Shown: positions 11,273 to 21,777, numbered from the stretch's first letter. The stretch is DNA of 64,000 nt from Phascolomyces articulosus (GCA_025677815.1 JAIXMP010000001.1:186001-250000); one strand, 5' to 3'. The notes: generated from the letters alone by a model not told the origin. Numbers and translations are program-made.

Positions 11273-11618
11273 CTTATCTCCATGTAATGGTGTATGCCAT
11301 TACGACGATATGCAACCCATAAGGTCGTTGATCGACACAGCATCCGAGGATATCAAGGAGACATGATGGATGGACGAATGAATGGTTGTAGATAGGAATA
11401 TAAAAAGGGTTAGATATTCTAGATAGAAAGGTAAAACATTTCTATTAGTGTGGACGTTAGATTAGCCTCTTATATTCCGACGTATATAAAAAGAGGGATC
11501 TTGCAAGCCAAGATTCCATATCGTTTTTATCTTCATATATCACGACCCATATATTCCTACTCTTATTTTATTCTCGCGCTTCCTCACATTGTCCAACCGA
11601 ACCCGACTGTAAGTATAC

Positions 11619-11712
11619 AGTGTTGGCCACTGCGTCGTTGACTCCGCCTTTGAGTTTTTTAATTCCTTGTTCAAATACGCGAGATATGTCATCGTCAATA
11701 AAGGCAATGGTT
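11619..11712 (-). CDS. Probable exon fragment upstream of the Mucorales-family gene
   Basis: A 94-nt stretch between an AG acceptor (11713) and a GT donor (11618) encodes about 31 residues including AFIDDDISRVFEQGIKKL. It lies on the same strand as the gene at 10361-11272 and about 350 bp upstream. It may be an earlier exon of that gene or a decayed piece. No homology is recognised. Confidence 0.3.
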
Positions 11713-12077
11713 CTAGATAATGATAGTCTGGAGCATGAGTCAGTTAGTATGCAGAAAGGCCAATAATAAGAAACACAGAAACTAAACATTATGTTGTGCC
11801 ATGCTAAAAAGGACGTGGTTGTTTCTCATCTATAGTAAGAACAGCATGTTAGTTTTTGAGCACTCAAAATGAAATCATTTGGTACTATCATATCCTCATC
11901 CTCATCCTCATCCTCATTACTACTCACAATATTATATCCTGTAGTGAATAATAATTCGCGGAATTGTTTATGACTGAATACAACTCGAGAAGGTGCAAGT
12001 CTAACAATATCATATCCTCTTCTTCTTCTTCAATATCATCTTCGATAACAGGCTAATAAAATATTATTTACAGGCGT

Positions 12078-12284
12078 TTAATAAATTGATCCCCATAATA
12101 ATTTGACGTTATAAATGAAGAAAGGTTTTATATTATTGATGCCATCATACCAGGATATCAATTCAGAAACAGCGGTTGATTCTTGTTTATGAAATTGTAA
12201 AGCAGATAACTGACGATCAGCAGCAATTTGTTGTCGAGTTAATGTAGCAGATATTTCAGTGCTTTTGAGTTTTGCCGAAAACAA
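12078..12284 (-). CDS. Possible helical exon or ORF upstream of the Mucorales-family gene
   Basis: A 68-codon frame whose first 45 residues are rich in Ala/Lys/Gln/Ser (STEISATLTRQQIAADRQL). It looks helical or coiled-coil, and the sequence turns AT-biased toward the end. Its position and strand are compatible with a 5' exon of the gene at 10361-11272, but I could not connect them in phase. Family unknown. Confidence 0.25.
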   Translation of the reverse strand: MFSAKLKSTEISATLTRQQIAADRQLSALQFHKQESTAVSELISWYDGINNIKPFFIYNVKLLWGSIY

Positions 12285-12379
12285 AAGAGAAGAGAAAAAA
12301 AGAATAAACCAAAATCATTAGTAAATGGCTCCTCTTTTTTTTTACGCGCTCCAAGGCTTTTTTTTTTGTCATGGTCTAC

Positions 12380-12438
12380 GGACCTTCGACTGGTCTATCC
12401 CCCCTTGGAGATAGTTGGTTCGAATCCAACGGCCTACT
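12380..12438 (+). pseudogene. tRNA-Ser-like 3' half (truncated tRNA)
   Basis: An anticodon-like stem GGACC/GGTCT (12380-12384 with 12392-12396) encloses a 7-nt loop TTCGACT, giving anticodon CGA (Ser). A long variable-arm-like segment follows (12397-12413). Then comes a perfect T-arm, GTTGG-TTCGAAT-CCAAC (12414-12430), and a 7-nt potential acceptor strand GGCCTAC. No complementary GTAGGCC or normal D-arm is found upstream; the 5' side is a T tract. Position 37 is C instead of the usual purine. This is best read as a 5'-truncated tRNA or tRNA-derived SINE piece, not a functional gene. Confidence 0.4.
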
Positions 12439-12721
12439 TTAGTTGCATGCTTAAAAAAATTTTATACATAATTAATGAGATATCATCCAAATGGTGAGTT
12501 CTATAGCTCGTTAGAATCAGCTTACCGAGTAGATTTAGTAGGTACCATTTACGATCCGGTAGATGCTATCTATTATCTGGTAGTAAGCAATGACCAAATT
12601 TTCGAACACCCGATTTATATATAAATGGTTTGATTTCTCAGGGAGTGTAATTCGAATTGGATAACTCACATTTGATTTATCTACTGCAATTTTTTCCCAC
12701 TTCACAACGGAACTATCAATT

Positions 12722-13009
12722 TCAGTCTAACAAACAAAAAAAAAGAATCTTTAATATTATTTCTATCATAATGACGGTGTTAAATAACTTGAATGAAGAA
12801 TTACCCATTTCAAGTTTTTTTTGTTCAACACAGAATGAAAAACGTTTGATCCAAAGTGTTTCAAATTCATGCACGGTAATGACCTCTTCGTCCATATAGA
12901 TAATTCTTTTGTAGTAGTCATGCATAAAATGTGACAATTTCGGAACTTCACCGTTCTTCATTTTGTTGTCCATAAATGCATAGATAATTCCTAGTACACA
13001 CATACACAC
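12722..13009 (-). CDS. Coding-like ORF fragment, unknown
   Basis: A frame of 95 codons whose middle (GEVPKLSHFMHDYYKRIIYM followed by DEEVITVHEFETLW) has balanced composition unlike its AT-biased ends. Overlapping frames share the segment. It may be a displaced exon of the decaying gene or genes in this island. No family is recognised, and the true ends are not defined. Confidence 0.25.
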   Translation of the reverse strand: MCMCVLGIIYAFMDNKMKNGEVPKLSHFMHDYYKRIIYMDEEVITVHEFETLWIKRFSFCVEQKKLEMGNSSFKLFNTVIMIEIILKILFFCLLD

Positions 13010-13793
13010 ACAGACAAATTTATATTAATAAGCCTAATATGTACTGAAAAAAATAGCCAACAAATGCAATTTATACCTATACACTCGCCAGCATAATCGG
13101 CTGAATCGCTCATATTAATAAAAGTATAAGAAAGGAATAAAACGCGACTGCGGCGCTGGCTTACGGTTTTTGATTTTCGGAAGTGACCCGTTCGGAGCGG
13201 AACCCGTTGGCGATTTCTTTCAAACTCCCAAGGTTTTTCCAAAACAATAAACCGTTGATGTGGCAGTTTAGTGGCAGTTCTTTTGGGCTTTCATTAGGCT
13301 TTTACGTTGGCCGTTTTTCTTCTTCCTTCATTAGGCTTTCTTTCTTTTTTTTTCTTATTACATTTGGAATCTAGCAGTGCGGCAGTTCTGCCATTTCACA
13401 TGTTTGGGATGAACGTGTTATACGACTTTGTCCCTGACGTATGGTACGTACTGTCAAACTACAGTTGGCAAAGCCCAAATTACCGGATCCTCAGTACAAT
13501 GGTGGTCAGGTAGTAGTTGTTTTTGACTTGGTCAATCCACGCTTCCCGCCAAATATGCATGATCGAAGTGGAATAAGGTGTGAAGGTGCTCAGCTCAGAG
13601 ACGTGACTATTGAAATAATGCGAAAGCATTATAATATGCGTATTAAAATTCTAATCGAAGGGGTTATGACATAGTAAATATATATAAAATAATAATTAGA
13701 AAACATCGCTAATGAGCAATAATTAATAACTGCTTATCTATTTAAGTATAGTTAGTGTACCATTCTCAAGAGGATATTCATACACGATGTATA

Positions 13794-14108
13794 CAAGAAA
13801 TGCATGAATTTTGGGAATGACGTGGTTTCCTTGATGCATGGGCATATTCTTATAAATGGTGGTGCTGTGAATCATGGTTCAATAGATGCTGGACACGTAA
13901 TAGTCGAGCTTCTATACCTATTGGAGGATTCTCATACAAGACTTTCTTATTAATAATACTAGATCTCGTTTGGACATGCTTGTATGGATAATCATCCATA
14001 AACAATCGTGCCTTGTACTCCACAACTTTTTGTTGAAGATCGTAAGTCGTGTTCAAGTACTTGACACCATGTTGAAAGGTATCCTTCCATGTGTCATGTA
14101 TTCGGTGC
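13794..14108 (+). pseudogene. Possible MULE/FAR1-like transposase relic
   Basis: Plus-strand translation gives HEFWE, a stop, then LDAWAYSYKWWCCESWF up to about 13930. After a one-base frame change it gives YWRILIQDFLINNTRSRLDM followed by LVWIIIHKQ. From memory this resembles the C-terminal part of Mutator-like (MULE/SWIM) transposases common in early-diverging fungi, which carry an SHWRxLKRDxL...RxRLDLLVW-type block. The stop and frameshift mean it is not functional. The right-hand dispersed repeat begins 140 bp downstream, consistent with an element end. The minus-strand 86-codon frame over the same DNA is taken as a shadow. Confidence 0.4.
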
Positions 14109-14247
14109 ACACGATGAATTTATAAATCGCCAAACAGTTACTCCATATATACAATTTTTACTGGTATGTTTTATATGTAAAATAGCAAAAAAAAAGTTCA
14201 TTTAAATACGTTATAATTAACAAGTTTATAGAATTTTCAGTATTTTC

Positions 14248-14298
14248 ACTAATGTTTGGCGCACCTTTCTTTTCAACTTGGCGTGACACGAATTCCCC
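14248..14298 (+). repeat. Dispersed repeat, right copy
   Basis: Ungapped match (about 90% over 51 bp) to 9148-9198 in direct orientation, exactly 5,100 bp away. It lies just downstream of the possible transposase relic. After the repeat the two flanks diverge. Confidence 0.75.
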
Positions 14299-14299
14299 A

Positions 14300-15232
14300 T
14301 GTGTTCCCTTGTATTACAACAATAAAAAGGGCTCGGTTTGAATAAGTGATAACAATAATAAACACAACCAAACAAAACCATTTCCCACATGATATCACTA
14401 TGATACCACCATTATTATTATTATCATTGTTCTGCTTATGTGTGTATATGTGGGTTTGCATGATGTGGCACCTTTCAACAGAATCACTCCCCCCCCTCCG
14501 GAAAAAAATTATGAACGAGTCAACCTAAGCCTTAATCAGAAAAAAAGCACATTTTTTATATAAATAAATATTTTTTTGACAACGAAACATAAAATTAGAA
14601 CGTGATCTATTGACGAATAATGGTAATTAGTGATATACCAATATGGTATGTCGATTAGAACTGAAAATAATTGTTCGAGATATAAAAAAGTGTTGCATAA
14701 ATGTTTATTGTTGTGTAATAATATTCAGACTGCAATATACAAATTCAAAGGAAGATACTTTATCATGATTGTCTTCTACATTTCTTTGTTTTAAATCATA
14801 ACAATTATTTGTTATTTTTTACGTAGAGATCATGGATATGAAATCACACCAACGCTTTCTATTATTTATTTATTTATTTATGTAGCCATATATCACCTAC
14901 AGTAATACATGGATATCTACTATAACAAATTCCTATTATCAAACTATCGTAAATAATTATAATCTGTTGGAAAGGATTAATATGCCGTCGAAGGATGGAT
15001 GGTGGATTACTTATATATAAAGATATGTCCAAGAAAAGACATGCACTTTTTTATATCGTCAATAAAAATTCATTGTTTTCTCTTCCTCTTCGTTATGTAA
15101 TGATTTATACCTCCACCGTTTGTTATTATTATGTTTCTAGTTTACGTTTTGCCTAGTCCAATGTCAATTCTTTATTGGAATATAAAGTCAACATAATATA
15201 CGTAGTAAAAAAATAAATAGAATATTTTATTT
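14300..15232. other. Intergenic, no gene seen
   Basis: AT-rich sequence downstream of the HET gene's stop codon (that gene is on the minus strand). It contains a short TTTA run at 14864-14880. I see no coding exon, RNA gene or notable repeat. Confidence 0.4.
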
Positions 15233-17098
15233 TTATTCAATCAGAAAAGTTTGACGAGGTATAAAAGTAAAATTAGAAAACTGATGCTCTGGTTTGGCAA
15301 CGACAGAACATGTGCCAATAGATGTATAATGAATTTCACCTGGATTCTTTTTGATAACTGGGTAATCGCGCCACGCAACATCATCCAGTGCGTCAAACGA
15401 GATACCAGTAAGCAAAACATATTGAGTAGGAGAAAAGGAACAATAGTCTACCTCTTCTGTTAATCCTCCAAATTTAATGTATGTTTCATTGATATAATTA
15501 CTATCATAAGGATACCAATACAAATTCTTCTTTTGTATCTTGATAAATTTGGATAGTATACCGAGCATTTCAGAAGCCTTATGAAGCATATGTTGTTCGA
15601 CATCTTCCCCTTCATAACAGTAATCACCTTGATCATACGAGCTAACATAAAATCTTTGAGTACCATTTTGTTGTGGTTGGCCAGAGATTCGGCTCCATAT
15701 ACCGAGGGAATATTTAGACTTATCATCGTTAAGACCTGAAGAGAACGGTGGTAAATCTTCTTGTTTTAGTGTAAGGTCATCGGCACTATAAACATCATCA
15801 TCGTTCGTCAGAGCTTCACACGTGACTCGCATTGTTCTTCCATTGATGGTATATTCTTGGAACGGGTGTCGTATTTTTGTTTCATCACTGTATACTGTTT
15901 TATTGCGATAATGATGTTCTCCATTTACACCCGTCCACGATGGTAAGAACTGGAATTTTTGAATCGGCACTTCATAATAATCTTCTTCCGATGATGGAAC
16001 ATCATCATGATACCTTCTCCAATGCAAGAAGCTCCGACGCTTGGCTGCTCCATCTTCATCTTTTGGAGGTCTTCCCATGATTTGATATTCAAAATGTCTC
16101 TTGAAATGCAAAATACTGATATCCTTTCTGCCCAAATGCCCATAAAACTGAACCATGAAATCCTTCAATGGCTGATCATCATTAATTTCTAACTGAGCAA
16201 TAACCTCTGGGAAAAGATTCCCCAAAGCGTACACTCGATCGTGATCGTTGGTACTGGATCGTATATGGGCATAAAAAAGAACATCCGCCATGGTCCATGT
16301 TTCAAATGGTTTCCTTATCATGATATTGTTGGCTTCGTGGTTCGAGGGCATTTCATCTCCCCATACATGCGCATTTTGCCCCACCATCAGCAATTGTTTT
16401 GATTTGATGGCTTCCTCCAACGTCCATAAACGTTTGAACCATTTGGTCTCTTCCATGTGAATGTAGCAAGGAAATCCGTATTGTTCTTTTTGAATTTCAG
16501 GTAAAAGGACGACAGTACAATAAGCATTGCTGTAAACCTGATGCATTTGACGGATCTCTTTTTGTTTCTCTTTTTTGTCGTTTTGATTGATGCACATTTG
16601 ATCGTACCAAATGTATTGGATATTAAATTGTTGACATATGTGTTGGATGATATCTTCAAAGTACACGTACATTTTTTGGTACTTGATATGATTAGCATAA
16701 TCATCGATAATGTATTTTTCTACTTTTGGTTGCGCCTCTTGTTGCTGGTGTTTTCTTTTCACGAGGGATTGTTTTATGACGTATGACAACTTTTCCTTTG
16801 GAGTGACAAGTACATGTTTGCCTTGATCCTTCCTTTTGCTTTTTCCAGTTTTCTTGTCAAATTCAATTTCTCCTGACTGACTCCAGGTATAGGAAAGTGT
16901 ACAGTAACCTTCATTGACCTGATGCCCCGGTATTGTTTTCATGTCACATGTACGGACTAGTATACTGGGCATAAATCCATCGTCTGGTTGGGGGATTTTG
17001 GCTGGAATTCTTCTAGGCGGCTGTATAAATTTTTCTGCACGATCATATCCATTTTTTCCATAATAGGCCCACTGAGCGCTCTCGTAGGTGATATACAT
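15233..17098 (-). CDS. HET (heterokaryon incompatibility) domain protein
   Basis: Single-exon gene of 621 codons from ATG at 17098. The HET-domain signatures are in the usual order: YCTLSYTW (65-72), YIWYDQMCINQ (162-172) and, after the Y-S-N-A segment, WFKRLWTLEEA (220-230). A DHDRVYALGNLFPE block (about 283-296) matches the 'D-R-V-Y-A-L-L/G' stretch that follows HET domains. The C-terminal half (about 330-621) has no recognised domain. In ascomycetes, HET-domain proteins trigger incompatibility-type cell death, and the fold is TIR-like. Function in Mucorales is not established, so none is claimed beyond the family. No partner gene (NLR, SesA/HeLo-type) is seen nearby; its neighbours are the repeat island and an intergenic stretch. 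Confidence 0.88.
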   Translation of the reverse strand: MYITYESAQWAYYGKNGYDRAEKFIQPPRRIPAKIPQPDDGFMPSILVRTCDMKTIPGHQVNEGYCTLSYTWSQSGEIEFDKKTGKSKRKDQGKHVLVTPKEKLSYVIKQSLVKRKHQQQEAQPKVEKYIIDDYANHIKYQKMYVYFEDIIQHICQQFNIQYIWYDQMCINQNDKKEKQKEIRQMHQVYSNAYCTVVLLPEIQKEQYGFPCYIHMEETKWFKRLWTLEEAIKSKQLLMVGQNAHVWGDEMPSNHEANNIMIRKPFETWTMADVLFYAHIRSSTNDHDRVYALGNLFPEVIAQLEINDDQPLKDFMVQFYGHLGRKDISILHFKRHFEYQIMGRPPKDEDGAAKRRSFLHWRRYHDDVPSSEEDYYEVPIQKFQFLPSWTGVNGEHHYRNKTVYSDETKIRHPFQEYTINGRTMRVTCEALTNDDDVYSADDLTLKQEDLPPFSSGLNDDKSKYSLGIWSRISGQPQQNGTQRFYVSSYDQGDYCYEGEDVEQHMLHKASEMLGILSKFIKIQKKNLYWYPYDSNYINETYIKFGGLTEEVDYCSFSPTQYVLLTGISFDALDDVAWRDYPVIKKNPGEIHYTSIGTCSVVAKPEHQFSNFTFIPRQTFLIE

Positions 17099-19330
17099 AA
17101 TTGTCGTCTATTCAAATACCCTTTAGCAGATAGAATTTTTTTTACCCTCGAACGCAATTTTTTTTACCAGGGTTACTTAGGAGAGAAAGCTAATCGCTGG
17201 ATTTAAAGGAAATGGCGTATAGATGTAGATGTATATTGCTGATCCATATATTTGAATTTTATACTTTATTTTCAGTCAAGCGCCAAAAAAGATATATTAA
17301 GATGCTACTGATAGAACAATATACAATAAAGGTGTTTAATACGAAGGGGGAAGAGAAAAGGAAAGAAAAATGTGCCCAGCTAACACTGCTATCGTCTTTT
17401 TTATTTTATTTTTTGCTCCATACACATTTAATGCATACATATGCACTCTTATGCATTATACAAAGTATAATTTCTATTTAATTTGGGTAATAAGTCACGT
17501 ATGTTATGCGACGCTGCTCCTGAATCCTAGGATTCCTTTATCACCTTGTACACAAATCTGGGGTAGAATTGTTATAGGTGGAAATAAACCCATCCCCAGA
17601 TATCTACCCAAACTTTTTTTTGACAGAGATCGAGGAGGCCGTAAAAAAGTATTATAAAAGAAGATTACGTACTTCTCCATTACAGCAACAGTCTTAGCAT
17701 AATATACCATTAACCTTGAAATCCAAAAAATGGGTAACCTTGATGGACCTTTATTGGTAAACTAGGAACGCATAGTGGTGAAAAGGCTTTTTAAATTATT
17801 GCTAATGATCTGTGTAAGTTATTCTTTTTCTTCTTTAGGCTTCTCGTGCGGTATATTGTTAAATACAATGCTTTATTGGGAGAAATAGTAAATTTTATAT
17901 TTAGGGAAAGGAGCTCCATGTTTAATCGCATATCTCTATTTTCAAAATTAAAAAACATCAAACTGTGACAGCAGAAGCCAAACTTTGCTCCCAAAACTAA
18001 CATTTTTTAAGTGTGAAGAAATGTAAAAATTTGAATGTTTACCAGTGGAGATCCGAAACAGTCGACAAAAACAAAGTAAATGATGAGTATCTTTCCGGGA
18101 AAAAATTTTTTTCTTCTAACAAGAAACACAAAACATTGCAACACTATTTTATACAACAAGCAACGAACATAAAAACAGGCGCCCCTCCCTAAGCGATGTA
18201 AAATTTAAAGTGCCACATACAGCAAATATTTCAAGAAGAAGAGTTCGATATCCTAGATATATATTGTATGTAATACAACAACTATATATACTATTAATCA
18301 AGGCAATAATAATAAAGAAGGAAGAGAAGAGAAAAAAACGCGAAAAATTACTATGCATCTCAGCCAGATCCCGTTTTTTCATGTCCAAAAGCCAGGTTTT
18401 GAAAAATGGTAGGAATTTGTTGTAACAAGTGTAGTCTTAAGTAGACAAAATTTTTCACTTTTTTCAAAATCTATCATCACCATGGAATGAGTTCTTTATT
18501 CTGCAGTTATTATTAAATAGCATTTGTAGAGTGATAATTCTAGAATAGTTATATTAAATTCTCCTTTTCCAAGAAATAGGAAGACTTCGAAATAATGAAC
18601 TTTAAGCGATAAGAGATAACAGTTGCAATATTTTTTATACTAAATGTATATATATTAGTAGCAGCCTCATATACGTAGATTTAATCATCGTTTTTGATAA
18701 GCTTTTGCGGCTAGTGATGAAAATAATTTTGCAACATAACAAATTTTGTCTATTTAAGACTACATGCACTATATTGCAATTTTCGAGGTTGCAAAAAAGC
18801 GATAGTGTGGTGGTAATATATAGTAAACCCACTCCTGAAGGATTCAAGGATTCAAACAACAAATAATAACTCCATAACTAATGGAAATAAACGATATTTC
18901 ATATCTATAAGTGTCTTCCCCAAATAATGGTCTCATCATCAAGACCTTTCCAGTCAACAACAGATATGATTCATGTTTTTCTGTAATGATGCATTCCATT
19001 ATGACGGTCTACAATTACAAAGCAATAACACCAACAGCAACGGTGCTGGCGATAATCATGAAGATAACGATGATACAATAAAGAAAAATTGCAAGTTATT
19101 CTTTTTTAACACATCCAGTACTTTTTTATTGTATATTTGTTAGGTTTCTATAAAAAATATTGCATTTATGATGGAAAACGCATTATGTAAAAGAGTATTA
19201 ACTTCAAGTGCAAATAAAATAAAAAAACACAATATGATTAAAATAAATAAACTACGTATAATCCCGGATGTGAGATATTTCCTCTAAATCTAATAGATAC
19301 ACCGTACAGCTTCCATAAGTTTCACATGAA
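17099..19330. other. Intergenic, about 2.2 kb
   Basis: AT-rich, with scattered short frames that I judge to be noise, and an 8-bp inverted repeat (ATCTGGGG near 17556, CCCCAGAT near 17594). The only coding-like item is the small Asn/Asp-rich frame at 18973-19143. The HET gene promoter should lie next to 17099. Confidence 0.4.
18973..19143 (+). CDS. Small Asn/Asp-rich ORF, unknown
   Basis: A 56-codon frame from ATG that includes GLQLQSNNTNSNGAGDNHED and a following DDTIKK segment. This composition is uncommon in the surrounding AT-rich DNA, and the frame ends in hydrophobic AT-coded residues. It could be a short gene, an exon remnant or chance. Confidence 0.2.
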   Translation: MFFCNDAFHYDGLQLQSNNTNSNGAGDNHEDNDDTIKKNCKLFFFNTSSTFLLYIC

Positions 19331-20714
19331 TTAAATCCCATCGTTATTGTTATCTACCCTTCTTATTTCTCTTCTAGGCTGTTGTTGTTGCTGTATATCC
19401 TGTTCTTTTGCTCTTGCTTTTTTCCATCCAAGCGCTCCAGTAGTAGATATAATAACAATAGCACCCATGATACTCGACCAATCTGGATATTCACGGAAAA
19501 TGACTAATCCAAAAATATAGGCAAAGACAACCTCATTTAGACACATGAGTGTGCCAGGACCTGTTGGAGCCATTTGTAATCTACTCAATGCCCAATTGTA
19601 TATTAATAATTGGAAAGTGGTTATCAAAACATACCATTCGCGAAATATTCATATCGTTGTTCTATATTCTATTTATTTATACAACCACCCGTCCCTCCAT
19701 TTTTTTATATACTTACCCTTGATTAACTAAACATTGTCCAATAAATGCAAAAACACCTGTCAATCCAAGAGACCCAAATTGTTTAGCACTGGTAGGTGCT
19801 AAAAACCCATTGAGTTTGATGCCCGTGAGAATGGCTGCAAATAATCCCAGCGAAAATGTATGATTTAAATAATGAGCTTGTGAACCAGCTTTTCTGACAG
19901 AAATATAGGCCACAGCAGATAAGATGGCGGCCGTCAATGAAGAAAAAAGAGCTGTAACGCGAATTCCCGCGTCATTGTTGGCTGCTATAGTAGTACCATC
20001 CATATGATGTGGCACCGTCAATAATGTTGTCAATAGCAGGTTGCTGTTGTTATTGGACAAGACGTTGAATATAAAACTCGGTTTGGTTACCAATACAGCA
20101 CCCGCGATACAAAATAATACACATCCTCGTTCAAACCATCCAAATGGTTCTCCAAGTAAAACCGCAGCAAGTACGGCTGCAAACATTGGGTGTAAGCTGA
20201 TAATCACTATAGATAGAAATTATCACCAGAGGATCAGATGTCGTATTTAATAGAGTGTGCAACCCAGTAAGAAAGTAGGCTTTTCGTGAATTTTACCTGC
20301 TGCATCAGAAAGCGGCAGTTTTGTTATGGAATAATAATGGCATGCCAACGCGATGGCTCCGAGAAAACCACGTAATACTACCCATTTTCGAACACCGTGA
20401 CGACCAAATGGTTGAAGACTCAATAGAAAACACCCTCCCAAAGCTAAACTTGCTTGGATGATAGCTCGAATAAATACAATCTCAGAGGATGGGAATGAGA
20501 AACCACCGATTTTTACAAATACTGAAGCGGAAGACATAGCTAAACCTGAAGCAGTAACCAAGAGCAACCCAACAACCTCTCTTTTTCTTGTGAATGATGA
20601 TGCTATCGCAGTGTTGTTTGCTGGATATCCATGATCTTCTTGTTGTTGTGGTAGTAATAGTGGTGTTGTCTCGTTACCATTTTCTGATACATCGATCCGT
20701 TGTTCATGAGACAT
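19331..20714 (-). CDS. EamA/DMT-family membrane transporter (SLC35G-like)
   Basis: Three exons (20714-20297, 20206-19717, 19580-19331; introns 20207-20296 and 19581-19716) give 385 codons. The second intron is longer than a naive reading suggests: splicing at 19581 restores NQG-LQMAPTGPGTLM, a typical EamA segment. After a hydrophilic N-terminus (about 50 residues) there are about ten hydrophobic segments forming two EamA repeats. The first contains VKIGGFSFPSSEIVFIRA and SDAAVIISLHPMFAAVLA; the second contains GPGTLMCLNEVVFAYIFGL. A Gln/Arg-rich cytoplasmic tail follows. This is drug/metabolite transporter superfamily architecture, like SLC35G1 and fungal relatives. The substrate cannot be told from sequence. 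The first ATG that keeps the frame and lies after the pyrimidine-rich leader is at 20714. Confidence 0.85.
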
Positions 20715-21510
20715 ATCAAGGAGTGAAGAATGCAACAGCAACCGGAAAGAATATAAAGAAGAACAAGAGAGAAAGCGAAAAAGAAAAAGGAGAAGAAAAA
20801 CAAGGAACAGATTACATGATTGACGCGCAGATTAGCAATCCTGTGCAACCAGCTGATGTGATGTTTATGCATCACAAGGGCTTCTTTCGTATATATCTCA
20901 AAGTCCCACACTCTTTCGTCCCTCAAAATTGTGATCCATGGTGTAATTTCCACCCAACCACATGTATTTATTATAAGCTCCTCCATTTGTAAGTTCCTCT
21001 TTTTACAATAAGACATGGATGGTTCGTCTGTTGGATATTGATAATTATAACCCAACCTATGTATTGATTCATGTTACCTCGAAACGCGTATCATCCAACG
21101 TGGCAAAAAAAAACCTAAAGTGTAAATTGTAAAATCTGAATGAGATAATTCATCATCCATATATAAGAAAGAGGATTCGTCATGGAAGGATACTTTTTAT
21201 ATATGTATTTAAATAATATTTACAATAATGATGTTGTGAGCAAAGATAGTATGCAATGACAGCAGTCTCTTTTTTGAAGTGGATAGTAGGTGATATGATG
21301 TAAGGATGGATCCATGATTGTTTCTATGATGTATTGGTAAATAATTGAATATATAATTGTTTGTCTAGGTATTCATGTACCAGTACCCATTATATAGTAG
21401 AACCGTAGTGTTACAGTGAAAAGGTCGCGTGGAAGATCTGCAGTTGGGCTTTCATTAAGGAACATGGAGAAAAGGATAGAGATTGTGGTATACATACAAT
21501 AGAATGTTAT
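20715..21510. other. Intergenic between transporter and APC11
   Basis: Contains the transporter's upstream region and the APC11 3' flank. A 150-codon minus-strand frame (20603-21055) covers most of the left part, but it overlaps the transporter's first exon in another frame and shows no recognisable domain. No gene is called. Confidence 0.35.
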
Positions 21511-21777
21511 TTAACTAGGAGCCGCAGCCGTTTTCCAGGGTCGTCGATCCATAGGACAATGTTCACCATTGGAAGAACTATCAAGCCATTTGACGAGACA
21601 GTGCATATGGAAAACATGAGTACACTCACCCCAAATAAGAGGACAATCATCTCCAGGCGTAGTGCAATCAGGGCAACACCCATCGTAAGCCACATGACAA
21701 ATACCACATACATCAGCTTCCTTGACATCCCAAGACCAGTAGGCTGCCATTGTCCATGATTTTACTTTTAACTTCAT
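21511..21777 (-). CDS. APC11: Anaphase-promoting complex RING subunit APC11
   Basis: Single-exon gene of 88 codons, the usual APC11 size. It starts MKLKVKSW, matching the conserved N-terminal strand that packs on the cullin subunit APC2, followed by WxWDV. The RING-H2 contains CGICHVAYDG, CPDC, the APC11-specific PGDDCPLIWGECTH segment, FHMHCLVKWL and HCPMDRRPW. All zinc ligands appear present. It is the catalytic RING subunit of the APC/C E3 ligase that recruits E2 to ubiquitinate securin and cyclins. A single uninterrupted exon is unusual among its intron-rich neighbours but plausible for such a short protein. Confidence 0.97.
   Translation of the reverse strand: MKLKVKSWTMAAYWSWDVKEADVCGICHVAYDGCCPDCTTPGDDCPLIWGECTHVFHMHCLVKWLDSSSNGEHCPMDRRPWKTAAAPS

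Noticed and set aside
13850..14110. 86-codon minus-strand frame (MHRIHDTWKDTF...)
   Set aside because: Considered coding at first, but the plus strand carries peptides resembling a transposase block across the same DNA; the minus frame is probably a shadow. Low certainty either way.
17504..17710. Inverted repeat ATCTGGGG/CCCCAGAT as a possible terminator or mobile element end
   Set aside because: The stem is only 8 bp with a loop of about 30 bp, and no flanking duplications or neighbouring gene end fits.
19620..19716. Reading exon 3 of the transporter directly from 19627 (ITTFQLLIYNWALSRLQ)
   Set aside because: No AG acceptor exists near 19627. Splicing at the AG of 19582-19581 instead gives the family sequence NQGLQMAPTGPG, so this stretch is intron.
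20603..21055. 150-codon minus-strand frame upstream of the transporter
   Set aside because: It begins at a non-ATG codon, overlaps the transporter's first exon in another frame, ends in Phe-rich pyrimidine-coded sequence, and no acceptor links it to the transporter.
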